Source: Corynespora cassiicola
Taxonomy: Eukaryota > Ascomycota > Dothideomycetes > Pleosporales > Corynesporascaceae
Direction: 5' to 3'
Length of the DNA: 64,000 bases
NCBI GenBank assembly: GCA_022059125.1
Contig: JAEUWY010000006.1
Span: forward strand, 2,356,001 to 2,420,000
Shown here: one piece after another, positions 44,676-56,612 of the stretch
Layout of the letters: each line of letters starts with the position of its first letter
Numbering within the stretch: the first letter of the stretch is position 1
Notes under the pieces: model-generated
What the model saw: only the letters and a program-made list of their open reading frames with translations
Databases searched by the model: none
What the model was told of the DNA's origin: nothing
Position numbers and translations under genes: made by a program

Positions 44676-46800
44676 ATGTCGTCGCGTGCGCTTCGCCGCG
44701 CCCAGAAGGAGCTCGAGGAGCGCAAGCAGCTGGAGCAGCTCGAGCAGGATGCGCGCGACGATGAGTCAGACGAGGAAGAAGCCGCACCTACGTCACAGCC
44801 AAAGCCGAGTTTGTTTGCCCTCTTGGGCGGTGCAGACGAGAACGAGGAAGAAGACAACGACGGCGACGACGACGACCGAGGAGATGACACCGGCACCGGC
44901 CATGCCCACGTAGACTCCAAGGGCGACGCCTCGGACGACCAAGTCAAGCCCGCGCCCGCAGCCAAGCCGTCCAAAAAGAGCAAGAAAAAGAAAAAGAAGG
45001 CCAAGGGCAAGACCAAGCCCCCACAGGAGCCAGAAAAGACTGTGTCTGGCCTGGACGAGATTGACCAGGCTCTGCTTGCTTTGAATCTGTCATCTAACCA
45101 TAGGGGAGGCGATGATGCCGACCAGCTAACTTCCACCATCAGCGAAGAGATGCAGCAGCTGTACACTGTTCTCTCTGTAGACACGCAGAATCTGCACGCC
45201 GCCAATGAGATGCGCAAGTTGTTCGGCCGTGCTGCTGTCCAAGGCAATGAAGACGAGCCCGCAAGGCAAAGGCAGCGTGGACGTGGGCAGCAGCAGGGCC
45301 TGGCCGCAGCCGTAGCTGGTAGGAACGCACCCGGCGGACGGAACCTGGCCTCTCTGGGCCTCCGCCGGAACATCTTCATCCAGGGTAAAGAAGAGTGGCC
45401 ACGGGCAACCACTGGCGGCTTGGGCATGCAGGTGGTTGAAAAGCGTAGTGATGGCTCAGTCGAATACAAATTCGTGCACAGCAGGACCTATCAATCCATA
45501 CAGCATCAATTCGAGAGATGTGTTGCATCCATGGACCCAGAGCGAATGGTCCAACTCCTCCAGTTCAACCGTGAGTGCCAAACATCAACGCTCTGATTTG
45601 GTTTGTATCCTAACCTAATTCCTCCTAGCATACCACATATCGACACTACTGCAAGTGTCCGAGATCGCCAAGCAGCAGAGGGACAACGCCACAGCCGGAG
45701 AGTTGCTGGAGCGCGCCCTGTTCTCCTTTGGGCGTGCGGTGCACTCGACCTTTGCCCACAATCTTGCCCAAGGCAAAGCTCGTTTAGACTTTCGCCGACC
45801 CGAAAACCGAGAGTTCTGGCTCGCTGGGTGGCGTTATATTTCCATGCTGGGGGTCAGAGCGACCTGGCGGACTGCTTTCGAGTGGGCAAGGCTGCTATTG
45901 AGCATGGCCCCGGAGGAGGATCCGTACTGCCTCCGCCTACTGATTGATCAGCTTGCCCTTCGCGGGCGGGAACCGCAGGCGCTCATTGATCTGGTCGAAT
46001 GTGACCATTTGCAGAGGGAGTGGAAGATCCCCCCGAACTTGGCCTTCTCAGTGGCCTTGGCACACGATCGTCTTAAGCACCCAGTTGAGGCGAGAAAGTC
46101 ACTGCGCCTAGCCATCAAAGAGTACCCGTGGGTCGCGGCGCGCATGTGCAAGGAGCTAGACATCTCCCCCATTCCAAAGTCAGTCTGGGGTAAGGAGCCG
46201 AACGGAGATCACCAAGAGCTCCTGTGCCAGCTCTACGTGCCTCGGGCAAAAGATTTGTGGAACACACCCGAGGCGACGTCGTTGCTCATGGAGCTGTGCT
46301 ACTCAATCGAAGAGGACGTCGGCGCCGGGGAGCAGCCGTACTGGTTGGCAGACATCAACGAGATGGACCTGGCGCGGCACGTTATCCTTTCCGACGACCG
46401 GGCGCTGCTCAGTCTGATCGATACGCGCGTAAAAGCCAAGTACACGTCGACGTCGGACCCGTTGGCGCCAGAAGACAGCATCTATTCTTACGACACGACG
46501 GCCCTTGGCTCTGAGGGTACGCAATCGAGGAACCAGCTGCTCGCCGAGCTCGAACAGCTCCGGCGGTACTTTTCAACCATCGACCTTGGGCGGCACATCA
46601 ACGAAGGAGGAGACTTCGACCCTGACGATCTGCTGCGGGCGCTGGATCGAGCGGGGACGCACATGAACGAGTTCAGACGCAACACGGAGCGCGTTCAGAT
46701 TCTGAGGCTTAGACTGCAGGATCTCGGAGTGCAGGTCATCTTCGACGAGGAAGGGCCGAACCAGGGCGGCCCTGATTCGGACGCGGATTCTGACGCGTGA
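44676..46800 (+). CDS. TCF25/Rqc1 homologue, ribosome quality control component
   Basis: Homologue of human TCF25 and yeast Rqc1, a part of the ribosome-associated quality control complex acting with Ltn1 and Cdc48 on stalled nascent chains. The start at 44676 gives SSRALRRAQKELEERKQLEQ; an ATG at 44583 would add 31 residues of poor quality. The N-terminal half is acidic (DENEEEDNDGDDDD) with a lysine run (KKSKKKKKKAKGK). The TCF25 domain begins near FVHSRTYQSIQHQFERCV and DPERMVQLLQFN. An intron at 45571-45628 is followed by PYHISTLLQVSEIAKQQRDN, GELLERALFSFGRAVHSTF and ENREFWLAGWRYISML. The C-terminus is acidic. About 690 residues in all. No lesion. Confidence 0.92.
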
Positions 46801-47459
46801 GGGTGGCTGAAGGCAGGTTGAGACGATGATATGGAAATAAACGGGCTTGCGCACGCCCCAGCACCCTGGCTAGACGGCAGTGGAGATGGATGGCTGCAGC
46901 GGTGGTGTTTGGCACAGTGGACCGGAACAGCGGCTATTTTAGGTTACGGCAAGTGTCCCAGCTTCAGGAGCCAGGCAGGGCGGGGGCGGACAAGCAGAGC
47001 CCAGGGCGGAAATGTGGGCAAAATGGCATCGCGTGAAGACAGAATACGCTCCCAATGCTCGTGCGGTGCTCGCGTGGTGTCTGCTTTTTTCCTGCGTCGT
47101 TGCTTTTGGGGCGTCGGTCGGCATGGACAGCAGGTGAGGTCAAATCAAAGACGGCTACGTGGGCCGTGCGGCCAAGTTAGATTGTTTGGGTGACATCAGT
47201 TCTTGGTGTTTTTCAGCTCAGGGCTGGGCCCGACGCCCGTCTCCGCACCGCCATAACTTATCAGGGACCGCACCGCCTCCTCGTATCGCATCCCCGACTT
47301 CACCTCCCGACCTGCCTTGCCTCTTGCACGTGCTACGCCCTCCCCTCCCCTCGCCTCGCCTCGCCTCGCCTCGCAACTCTCACCACCACCACCACCACCA
47401 CCGACCAACGCCTCCCGCTGCTGCTCCCATCACCTCTCCCCCCCCGTCCAGCCGCAGCC
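46801..47459. other. Intergenic, about 0.66 kb
   Basis: Promoter region of the RhoGAP gene. CT-rich stretches with a CGCCT repeat (47350-47372) and a CAC/CCA repeat (47381-47402) lie in the likely 5' leader. No gene. Confidence 0.5.
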
Positions 47460-49912
47460 ATGAGCGGCATGCGAGCCCACATCGCGCAGCTGGGCCGCCT
47501 GCGCAGCTCGTCCCTGACAAACACGCCGCCCCGCCCGACCAGCCAGGAGTACTCGCCAGACCTGGCGCGCGCCGCCGCCAGCATCCTCTTCCGCTCGCCC
47601 ATCCCCTCCAGCGAGAACAGGCCCGTCTACATCCTCAATGCCGCCGCCCTGCCCGACTCGCGCGAGGCCGACTACGACTCGCTGCTCCCCTACGTGCTGG
47701 CCCGCCTCCCCGAGGAGGACGAGCTGGTCAAGGGCTACGAGTATGAGGTCGTCTTCTTCGCCGGCGACTCGGATGGCTCCGCTACCACCAGGAAGAACCG
47801 CCCCGGCTGGGGCTGGTTCCTGCAGGCCTATCACGTCCTGACTCGGGCCATGCGCAAGCGGCTGCAGAAGCTGTACATTGTCCACGAAAAGGCATGGGTA
47901 CGCATCTTGACCGAGGTCTTCTCCACCATTGTGAGCCCCAAGTTCAGGCGCAAGATCATTCACGGTAAGCTTCCCCGCACCCAGACTCGCTAGTCATGCC
48001 TTCGCATCTCCTGACTCGACCAGCCTCGACCTTGACCAACCTGGCCCTGCACATACCCATTGAGGATTTGCTCATACCGCCCTCGACCTACCTGTATGAT
48101 CGGCGCGTCTCGGACGACATCTACGCCCCCTATGCCACCGCCCGTCGCGCTTTCGTCGCCACCCAGCCATTCCCCGTCAGCAGCAAGGGGGGCACTCGCT
48201 TCCCCAGGGTGCTCCGCGAGACGACCGGGTTCCTGCTGATGGAGGAGAACATCACCAACGAAGGCCTCTTTAGAGTTCCGCCACACTCCAAGCTGCGGGA
48301 TGTGCTGAAGGAGGCCTACGACCGCGGCCAGAAGTTCATCATCTTCAAGGACAATGAAGTCACCATCCCCATCCCTCCTTACCCACATGCCGAGCACATG
48401 GATGAAATCATTGCCGAGGTCGATCCCAAGGATGCCTATGGAGTCTACATGGCCGCGGCCCTAATCAAAGCCTGGTATGCCGATTTGCGCCAGCCCATCT
48501 TCCCTTCCTTCTGCTATCGCGATCTGAAGCGGTTGTATGGTGACCCCGACGATGTCCCCGAGCTTGACCGACTAACCGATCTGATCTCACCCTCGTCAGA
48601 GTGGTCTTTCTTGCCGGCCATTTCTCGCGAGATCATTGTCCGTCACCTGTTGCCTACCCTAAGTGCTGTGGCCGCTCGCCAAGAGCAGAACAAGATGACG
48701 GCCGAGAATCTTGCCGTCTGTTTCGCGCCTGCATTGCTGTGCGGGCCGGACCAGCTCGAAGACGCAAAGATGTCGTCGATTGTGAGGCGCATCATGACGG
48801 AAGCAATCGAACAGTGGTCTCACGGTCTCCGTGAGGCATGCGGAGAGAAGGAGGGCACACTCCAAGAGCAGCTTCAACTGCCGCAGGACGAAAACGAGTG
48901 GGAAGATCCCGCCGAAGGTAGGAAAGGCCATTCGGAGCGCGACTCGATAGACGAGAACTTGATAACCGGTATCATTCTTCAGGACAACGACGAGCTAGCC
49001 GAACCGCAGCAGCAGCAACAGCAGCAGCAGCAGCCCCCTCCCTTGCCACCGCGATCTATGAAGGTGCCGCCGGCTTCAACGTCCGGTCGCTCTTCTATTG
49101 AGTCGGTGACTAAGCGCAAGCCTGCCCCTCCTCTCCAAGTGCCTCCTCGCTATTCTGCCGTCGTTGATGACGGACCTCACGACTCGACGGACTCCCCATC
49201 GAGCTATGCTGCAGTGACGGATGGGTTTGCACCACGGTCGGCGCCTGCTGACGAAAAGGGTACGAATCACCATGGCGATTCTCCTGTTGCTCCTCAAATT
49301 ATACTTCCCGAGAGGAAAGCCCTGACAGCAGAGCAGATTGAACATGCTGAGACCACCGTCGCGAAACCTGAGGAGAGCACAGGGACGGAGGGCAGGGGCA
49401 TGGCATTGCCGGGGCTAGCGGAGCTCTATGCGTCGGAGGCGGTCAAGCGCAAGGCCGTTCCTTTGGCTGCGCCCCTCCCGGAGGCGGATACTGTAAAGGC
49501 AGAAAACCCCCCCACTTACACAGAGCGTGAAGTTGCATCGCCGTCGGATGTCAAGCCGCCGGTCAAGGAGTTTCGGCGGCCTAGCCTGCCTTTGTCTGCT
49601 AATCGTAACCCCAACATCACGTCTCTTGCGCGTCCCGTCTTCCCGCCGCCCATGCACCCCGTCACCAATCGCCCAGCCTCCAAGTCGACCTCGCTCCCCG
49701 TGCCCGGGCCCAAGCCGCGCACCCCGTCGCCGGGGCTGATGCAGCGGATGCCCTCGTTCGACACATCCCGAAACTCGCCCCCTTCCCTTGCACCCCCCTC
49801 GGGTCCGAGAAAACTCAACCCAAAGAAGCAGTCGGTGGACGACCTCCGGCGGCTGTACGAGGAGCGGGCGGGCACGGCAAAGACGCTGGTAGCGGCAGGG
49901 AAGCCCAATTGA
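47460..49912 (+). CDS. Sec14-like/RhoGAP domain protein
   Basis: Rho GTPase-activating protein with an N-terminal CRAL-TRIO-like domain, an arrangement known from Ecm25-type fungal proteins and p50RhoGAP. It switches off Rho/Cdc42 GTPases. The Sec14-like part spans residues about 55-200 (RPVYILNAAALPDSREADYD, GWGWFLQAYHVLTRAMRKRL, LYIVHEKAWVRILTEVFST). An intron at 47965-48023 joins RRKIIHG to ASTLTNL. The RhoGAP domain follows with the arginine-finger region NEGLFRVPPHSKLRDVL and the conserved KMTAENLAVCFAPALL. The C-terminal 300 residues are disordered, with a polyQ tract (CAG/CAA at 49006-49034) running into PPPLPPR, a likely SH3 ligand. About 800 residues. Confidence 0.92.
49006..49034 (+). 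repeat. CAG/CAA repeat encoding polyglutamine
   Basis: About ten Gln codons inside the RhoGAP protein tail, directly before a PPPLPPR segment. Such tracts often vary in length between strains. Confidence 0.8.
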
Positions 49913-50369
49913 TTGGAGAAAGGGGGGTGGTAGTGGCGGTGGTAGTGGTGGTAGTGGTGGTAGTGGTGGCAGTGGCAGTGGCAGCAGTGGCAGCCGGTGA
50001 CATTCTGATACCTTGGAGCTTGGCATCACTCCTCGAGCGAATACTCCTCGACCCCCTTTTTTTTTCCATCCGCGCATATTCCAGGCAGCTTTGAGTCGTA
50101 ATAATGGTTTTGATGGTCTTAATACGAGGTCGTTTCCAAGGCGTGTGCAGCTGGGCAGGTGCGTTGCAAGGCACGTGACTCGGAGGGTCAGGTCGGGTAC
50201 CCCGCAGCAGAAAAGTGACGCGCGGTCCCGTGACCTGTGGATTGGGCCGAGATCGGGTCCGAGCCAGCCCAGACCAGGCGGCGCAACAAATAAATTTACA
50301 GAGACTGGCGGGCAGCATGCATGACTCCAACCTACACCAGCAACACCTCCCGCACTCGAGCCAGCAGCA
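49913..50369. other. Intergenic with GGTAGT minisatellite
   Basis: 0.46 kb between the RhoGAP stop and the chorismate synthase start. It carries the GGTAGT/GGCAGT repeat just after the RhoGAP stop (separate entry), a T9 run near 50057 and the likely promoter of chorismate synthase. Confidence 0.5.
49927..49996. repeat. GGTAGT/GGTGGT/GGCAGT minisatellite
   Basis: About eleven six-base units of GG(T/C)(A/G)GT type, beginning 15 bp after the RhoGAP stop codon, so probably in its 3' untranslated region. Confidence 0.75.
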
Positions 50370-51748
50370 ATGGGCTCCACTTTTGGCAACCACTTCAGGG
50401 TGACGACGTACGTGACGACGGCTTGAAGAGTGACGAGAAACGGCATCGTGGAACTGACCATTGGCTCCAGCTACGGCGAGTCGCACTGCCTGTCGGTGGG
50501 ATGCATCGTCGACGGATGCCCGCCGGGCATGGCCCTCAGCGAGGACGACATCCAACCGCAGATGACGCGCCGCCGCCCGGGGCAGTCGGCCATCACCACG
50601 CCGCGCAACGAGAAGGATCGGGTCGAGATCCAGTCGGGCACCGAGTTTGGCATCACGCTGGGGACGCCCATTGGCATGCGCGTCATGAACGAGAACCAGC
50701 GCCCCAAGGACTACGGAAATAAGACCATGGACCTGTACCCGAGGCCCAGCCACGCTGACTGGACCTACCTCGAAAAGTATGGCGTCAAGGCGAGCTCGGG
50801 TGGGGGCAGGAGCAGCGCGCGCGAGACCATCGGTGGGTGCTTCACATAAGCCGCAGCCGCAGCAGCAGCAGCAGCAGCAGCAGCGTGCCGGATTGGGGTG
50901 TTAACCGCCAGACAGGACGGGTCGCGGCCGGAGCCATTGCCGAGAAGTACCTGCGCGAGGCCTACGGCATTGAGATAGTCGCCTTTGTCGCCTCCATCGG
51001 CAACGAGTATCTGTTCCCACCCACGCCCGAGCACCCCACAGCCGCCACTAACCCAGAGTACCTGAAGCTGGTTGAGACGATTGACCGCAAGACGGTCGAC
51101 GAGTTCCTGCCCGTCCGCTGCCCCAACGACGAGGTCAACCGGCGCATGGAGAAGCTCATTGCCGACTTCAAGGAGCGCGAGGACAGCATCGGCGGCACCG
51201 TGACCTGTGTGATTCGCAACAGCCCCAGCGGCCTGGGCGAGCCGTGTTTCGACAAGCTCGAGGCCACTCTTGCACACGCCATGCTGAGCATCCCTGCGAC
51301 CAAGGGCTTCGAGATCGGATCTGGCTTTGGCGGTTGCCAGGTCCCCGGCTCGATACACAACGACCCTTTTATCAAGGCCCCGGCAGTGCCGGCGGGTGAG
51401 AAACCGTCGTCGTCGGTGCCGCGGCCCCGGCTGACGACCAAGACCAACAACTCTGGGGGCATCCAGGGCGGCATCTCCAACGGGGCGCCCATCTACTTCA
51501 GCGTGGCCTTCAAGCCGCCGGCTACCATCGGCCAGGCACAGCAGACGACGACGTACGACGAGACCGAGGGGGTGCTCGAGGCAAAGGGTCGACACGATCC
51601 CTGCGTGGTACCCCGGGCAGTGCCCATCGTCGAGGCCATGGCAGCCCTAGTCATCATGGACGCGGTGCTGGCACAGCAGGCCCGGACGGCTGCGAGAAGC
51701 TTATTGCCGCCGCTAAAGGGGGTGGTTCCGGTTGGCAGGCCACAGTAG
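50370..51748 (+). CDS. ARO2: Chorismate synthase
   Basis: Last step of the shikimate pathway: converts 5-enolpyruvylshikimate 3-phosphate to chorismate with reduced FMN. Fungal enzymes are bifunctional and reduce their own flavin. Exon 1 is [13 protein letters not shown]. An intron at 50408-50470 leads to the signature [15 protein letters not shown], then [14 protein letters not shown] and [37 protein letters not shown] is formed across a second intron (50833-50915). Later motifs are [19 protein letters not shown] and [28 protein letters not shown] is followed by the C-terminal signature [17 protein letters not shown]. About 410 residues, normal. The second intron contains a (CAG)8 run close before its acceptor. 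Confidence 0.96.
50860..50883 (+). repeat. (CAG)8 run inside chorismate synthase intron 2
   Basis: Eight CAG units lie 32 bp before the inferred acceptor at 50915. Each unit is a potential 3' splice-site AG, so use of the distal site matters for the enzyme. Confidence 0.7.
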
Positions 51749-52038
51749 GGCGGGCGGTTTGTGGATTAGCGGTGGACCCGGGTGGCATCAGTGGCAGCAG
51801 CAAGTTACGTAGACGGCCAAGTGTGTCGGGGAACAGCTCCGTGGCGAATGAGGGTCGAGGGGGCAGGCCTCGGCCACATGGGGGGCTAGTGGACTTTGTA
51901 GCACTCAGGCCCTTGGCATTCCAGATGGGAATTGGGATTTGGCCATGGCTCCGCGGGATGGGATATGCATGATTCGACACGGCGAGTGCGAGGCAGTGAT
52001 GGGGAGGGGGGGTCAGAAGCGGGGACGGTGTGGCAGAG

Positions 52039-52081
52039 AGACGGAGAGAGAGAGAGAGAGGGGGGGAGAGAGAGGGAGAGT
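52039..52081. repeat. GA-rich microsatellite
   Basis: Imperfect (GA)n tract with a G7 interruption. Confidence 0.7.
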
Positions 52082-52357
52082 CGTTCGACAGCAGGCAACC
52101 TTGTTCATCCTCGTCCATCCTTGTTCGTCCGCTTTGGTCGTGTTCGCCTCGTGCTTGAGTCGAGATTTCGATAATCGAGGAGCATTGCTGCACGCGCAGT
52201 CGGGCCAGGTTTTTCTTCGCTGCAGTGGAGCCCTGGGCTGGCTGGGCGCCCTCTGGCCAGAGCTACCGTGCGCTGGTTCCGCCGCACGCTGGGCTAGAGA
52301 GCGGCCCTCGTTCGCCTGGGCTCGCCTTGGACGCCTCCACGGCTGCACCTCGACCCT

Positions 52358-52433
52358 GGCTCTGGCTCTGGCACTGGCTCTGGCACTGGCTCTGGCTATG
52401 AACCTGGCCCTGGCCCTGGCCCCGGCCCTGCTC
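52358..52433. repeat. GGCTCT/GGCACT/GGCCCT minisatellite
   Basis: About twelve six-base units of GGC(T/A/C)CT type, broken once by GGCTATGAACCT. About 340 bp upstream of the Zn2Cys6 gene start. Confidence 0.75.
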
Positions 52434-52772
52434 TCGGCTGCCTTCCGCCGCTGGCTGCTGTCTGTCTGTCTGTCTGTTGTTGCTACCGCTACCGCTGCCG
52501 CCGCCGTCTCCGCCTCCTCTGATCCCGGACCCGCCGTCGCCTGCATCGCCTGCATCGCCTGCGCAGCCTGCACGCCCGGCTCGGGTTCGCGTTTCGAAGG
52601 GGTCGTGGAAGAGTAATCGAAGGGGGGGCGAAATCCGATCAGCTTTTGGCGTCATTATTATTATCGATTGCCTGCCTCTGGCCCATCCTCTGCCAACCGC
52701 CCTCCGCCTGCGACATGAGGTGACGGGCCGCCCTGTTGCCCTCCGACTCCAGCAGCAAGCAGCCCAGCGACA

Positions 52773-55700
52773 ATGGCCCGCGGCGCCGCTCCCATCAAGC
52801 TCGACGACGACGCCGGTCCAGCGACGCCCGCCGCTGGCGAGAAGGCCAACAAGCGGCGATGCGTGCAGTCGGCCTGCGTGCCGTGCAGGAAGCGCAAGTC
52901 CAAGGTAAGCCTTCCCTCTCTTTGCCTCACCAGTCTGCTCTTGCTGCTGCTGCTGCTGCTGCTGCTCCCACCCCCGCCCGTTCGCCGCCGTCGGAGAGAG
53001 AGACAGAAAAAGACGGAGGGAAGGGAGGCGCCGCCTGGCGTCCATGGCCACCTGGGGTTGCCTCCGCGGACAGCATCGCGATACGCGAAGCCTACATGCG
53101 ATGCATCGCTGCAATGCTGACCTGACCTGACCGACCTGGCCGGCCTGCCTGGGGGGAGGGGGGAAGGGGGGGCGCTGTCCCGACGGCCCTTTGCCGGATC
53201 CAAAGGCCCTGATGATCACGACGGCTGACGCGCACGCAGTGTGACGGTGGGACCCCCGTGTGCGCAACCTGTACCGCCGTGTACAAGACAGAGTGCTTCT
53301 ACGACGCAGAGAGCGAGAGTCGACGTGCAAAGGCCGTCGCCTCCAGCAACACCACCACCACTACCACCACCGTTGGCGGCGGCGGCGCAGGCACCAAGCG
53401 TTCCAACTCGACGGCCGAGACCGCGGTCACTAACAACAACAGCACCGGCACCAGCAGCATCATCAGCAGCAGCAGCAGCAGCAGCAGCGATGCCGCGGGC
53501 GCCGGCAATGCAGAATTTCTCATCAGTTCCATCCGCACCCTGCCCGAGAGCGAGGTCTATGATCTGATCCAGCACATCCGCAAAGATGGCTCCAAGGACG
53601 GCCGTCTCGACATCGCCGCCCTTGCCGACTCGTGGCGGCGCACTGTCACGCTGCCGCCCAGCACCCCGATGGACCCCCGTTCGCTGGAGACGGACCTGTC
53701 GTTGCTGCTGGGCAGGCCGGCCATGACACAATCGGGCGAGAGCAGACACTTTGGCCACACGTCCAGCCTGGGACTCGTGGCCGAAGACGAGAACTACACC
53801 CGCTCCCGCATGCGTGACACGAGCGTCGAGCGCAAGCCCCCCACCTGGACCACCGTCAGCCAGGACATGGCCTTTGTCGAGCATCTCTTGGACCTGTACT
53901 TCAAGTGGTCGCACCCCTTCTATGTCATCTTCTCACGCGAGTGCTTCCTCAAGGACTTCCGCAACGGCCGCGAGAAGTACTGTTCACAACTGCTGGTCAA
54001 CTCCATATTGGCCTACGCCTGCCATTTCAGCGACGAGCCGGCGGCACGGACCGACCCAGAGAACGCCCGCACCGCGGGCGACCATTTCTTCGCTGAAGCA
54101 CGCCGGTTGCTATTCAAGGATGAGAGTCCCTCGCTCACGACGACCCAGGCGCTGTGTGTCATGGCCCTCCGCGAGCCATCCATGAGCCGCGACAGCCTGG
54201 GCTTCATGTACGCCGGCAGATGTATGCGTATGGCCATCGAGCTGGGCCTACATCTGAGCAATCTGGCATCGCCGGCCCTGGGACTCACGCCGTCCGAAGT
54301 CGAGGTGCGCAAGGTCACCTTCTGGGGCTGCTTCACTGTTGATGCCGTCTGGTCCATCTGCATCGGCCGCATCTCACAGCTACCCCGCGCCGCCATCACC
54401 CTAGACAAGCCCATTCTGGACGAGCCGACCCCTGGTTTGCAACCCGAGGCATACCACGGAGGCATTCCAGCGCCTCCAGGAACGGTCACTAGCCGCATGT
54501 TCCTCCAGTCCTTTAGCACTCTCTCCGAGCTTATCAACGACAATAACTACATGTTTTTTGCGCCCAGGGAGCGCTTTACCAGCAGGCGCCTGTTGGATTG
54601 CTACAGCAAGTACCTCAGTTGGTACAAGGGCTTGCCGCGCGAGCTGAGGCTAGAGGGAGTGACTACTCCCCAGCCTCACATCATCGTCCTTCAGTAATGT
54701 CTACCCTCCATTGCCTCGGGTGAGATGCTAACAACCTGCAGTATGCTATACAACACTGTCATCGTTCACCTCTTCCGGCCCATGCTCAAAGTCGATCTCA
54801 TCCATTCCGACGTCCGTCCGCGCGACATCTGCATCGAATCGGCAAACAACGTCATCGACTTGCTACGCCTATACCGCAGCCATTACAGCATGCGCGCATG
54901 TCACTTGGTTTTGACTCACATACTACTTTCCGTCACCATCGTTCACCTTCTCTTTTCCACCGACCAGACAATTCATAGACAAAACCTGGTGGAAGGTCTC
55001 ACGGGTCTTCAGGACCTTAGCATATGCCATCACTTTGGAGGCAGAAGCTTCAAGATCGTGCATGCACTTTCCAAGACGTGGAACCTGCCGTGGCCAGATG
55101 AGTTGAAGAACAGCCCTCTCCTACTACAAGAGAACGGACCACCGGGTCGGATAAGCCCTCCGGCCGAGCCCTATGCCGCACCAACGGCCCCAACGCCAAC
55201 GCCGAGCATAGGTTCACGAATGGGTGGTGCAGGAATGGGCTACAGTCCCCTGCCATCGGTGGTTCAGCCTGTGCGAAGGGAGAGCTTGAGCATGTTCGCA
55301 CAACCTGAGCGTGCTCGTATACGAGTTCCCACACATGCTGATGTCGGAAACCAACTTCACCACCAGAACCATCCCAGCCCTGCACTGCCTGCATATCACA
55401 CCTCCGCCCCTCACACTCAGCCATCTACTGTTCCCACCGCTACCACGACACCTGCCTCAGACGCAGCCGAAACCCTCTTCTGGACGCCAGTACCCGGCAT
55501 GGGCGTCCCCATATTGCCCAGAAACTATCAGAGCTACCCCATGGACTTGAATACCATGCTTGGCAACGTCAATGATTGGGATCGCTTTGGACGAGACGGG
55601 TTCAAGATGAGCGATCAATGGTCGCAAGACTCGATGAACAACTACAACGGAGGTCCCGGCGGAGAGGGATACCAAGGGGACGACAATGGCAGTGGCTTCG

Positions 55701-55825
55701 TGCCGAGCCACGGGGATGCGACCAACGGCTTACCCCACAACTCCAACGAGGAGATGCATCATCACCACAATCAAGCCTACCACCACCAATACTGGGCGAA
55801 CCGCAACGCGGGTGGCATGGCGTAG
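52773..55825 (+). CDS. Zn2Cys6 fungal transcription factor
   Basis: Nuclear DNA-binding regulator with an N-terminal binuclear zinc cluster and a central fungal-specific transcription factor domain. Exon 1 (52773-52904) ends CVPCRKRKSK; a 334-nt intron (52905-53238) splits the cluster after the basic loop. Exon 2 resumes CDGGTPVCATCTAVYKTEC, completing six cysteines. The linker has Thr, Asn and Ser runs (CAG/AGC repeat near 53457-53488). The regulatory domain includes FVEHLLDLYFKWSHPFYVIF, FFAEARRLLFKDESPSLTTT, GFMYAGRCMRMAIELGLHLS and VTFWGCFTVDAVWSICIGR. A small intron (about 54697-54741) joins it to a third exon with MLYNTVIVHLFRPML. The tail is rich in His, Asn and Gly. About 890 residues. 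The domain resembles the nitrate-regulator (nirA/NIT4) class, but I do not assign a target. Confidence 0.9.
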
Positions 55826-56612
55826 AGACACAGACGAGAGTCGGAAAAGAACAGGATTGAACATGGTTTCTAATTATCATTATTATTTTTCTCTCAGCAT
55901 TCCTACGACATCCATCCACCCTGCATCTATCTTCCATTAGAAGGAAAGACAGCTGTGTTGCTACATGTAGATGGGGATCGGCGCCGTCCTTGTTTGGTCG
56001 ACGCTCGCACGTATGCATTGGTTCGGCGCTCGGCGCTCAGGCAGCGCCCGAAACTCGAGGATACCCATCTTCTGGTCTCTTCTCCCCCTCCCTTTGGAAA
56101 GATAATCTTGACATCGGGCTCTTGTCCCAGTCTGGGCTTCGGCTCGCTTTTTTTTTGGTTCGACTTTTGGCACTTGTCATTTTTTACTGCATGGTGCGGG
56201 TTCGTTTGAGATTATCAGACTCGTTGCATAAGGGGAAGAAGAAGAGAGAGAAAAAAGAGTCATCCAATGCTCCCCTGGCTGATTGGCGGGGGCCATGCGC
56301 TTGGAAACGAAAACAAGGAGGCTATATGATTGATGTTTCTTTTGCTATTTTTCATGGGCAGGAGACATCTGCATCGACGGGTTGGACCACCGAGTTGGGA
56401 TCAAAATCTGATTTGGATTCGGCGCGTGAACATGGAATGGATGGATGGGATTTGGATCGGACTTGCGATTTGCAACTTGGACTTGGGAAGATACACACAC
56501 TTGCGCGCGCGATTTGGATTTGTAACATTAGCAAAGCAACAAAGGTATTCGCATGAACGGAATAAAACGAACAAGTTCTACAAGTCTGGGGGGGTGCTGG
56601 CTGCCCATGACC
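55826..56612. other. Intergenic, 0.79 kb, convergent
   Basis: 3' regions of the Zn2Cys6 gene and the small membrane protein gene. Short frames only. I see nothing else. Confidence 0.5.

Larger units (their letters stand above)
51749..52772. other. Low-complexity intergenic region, 1 kb
   Basis: Likely promoter and leader of the Zn2Cys6 gene. It contains a GA repeat near 52039-52081, the GGCTCT/GGCACT repeat near 52358-52433 and a GCTACC/GCCGCC stretch near 52483-52508. Long frames here come from the repeats and are not genes. Confidence 0.6.

Noticed and set aside
49415..50461. Long minus-strand frame over the RhoGAP 3' end
   Set aside because: Antisense shadow of the GC-rich coding sequence and the GGTAGT repeat; runs of Pro and Leu only.
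51939..52616. Long plus-strand frame with many Leu-Ala repeats
   Set aside because: It follows the GGCTCT/GGCACT minisatellite and the GA repeat; both strands are open there only because the repeat unit is six bases. No domain and no splice support.
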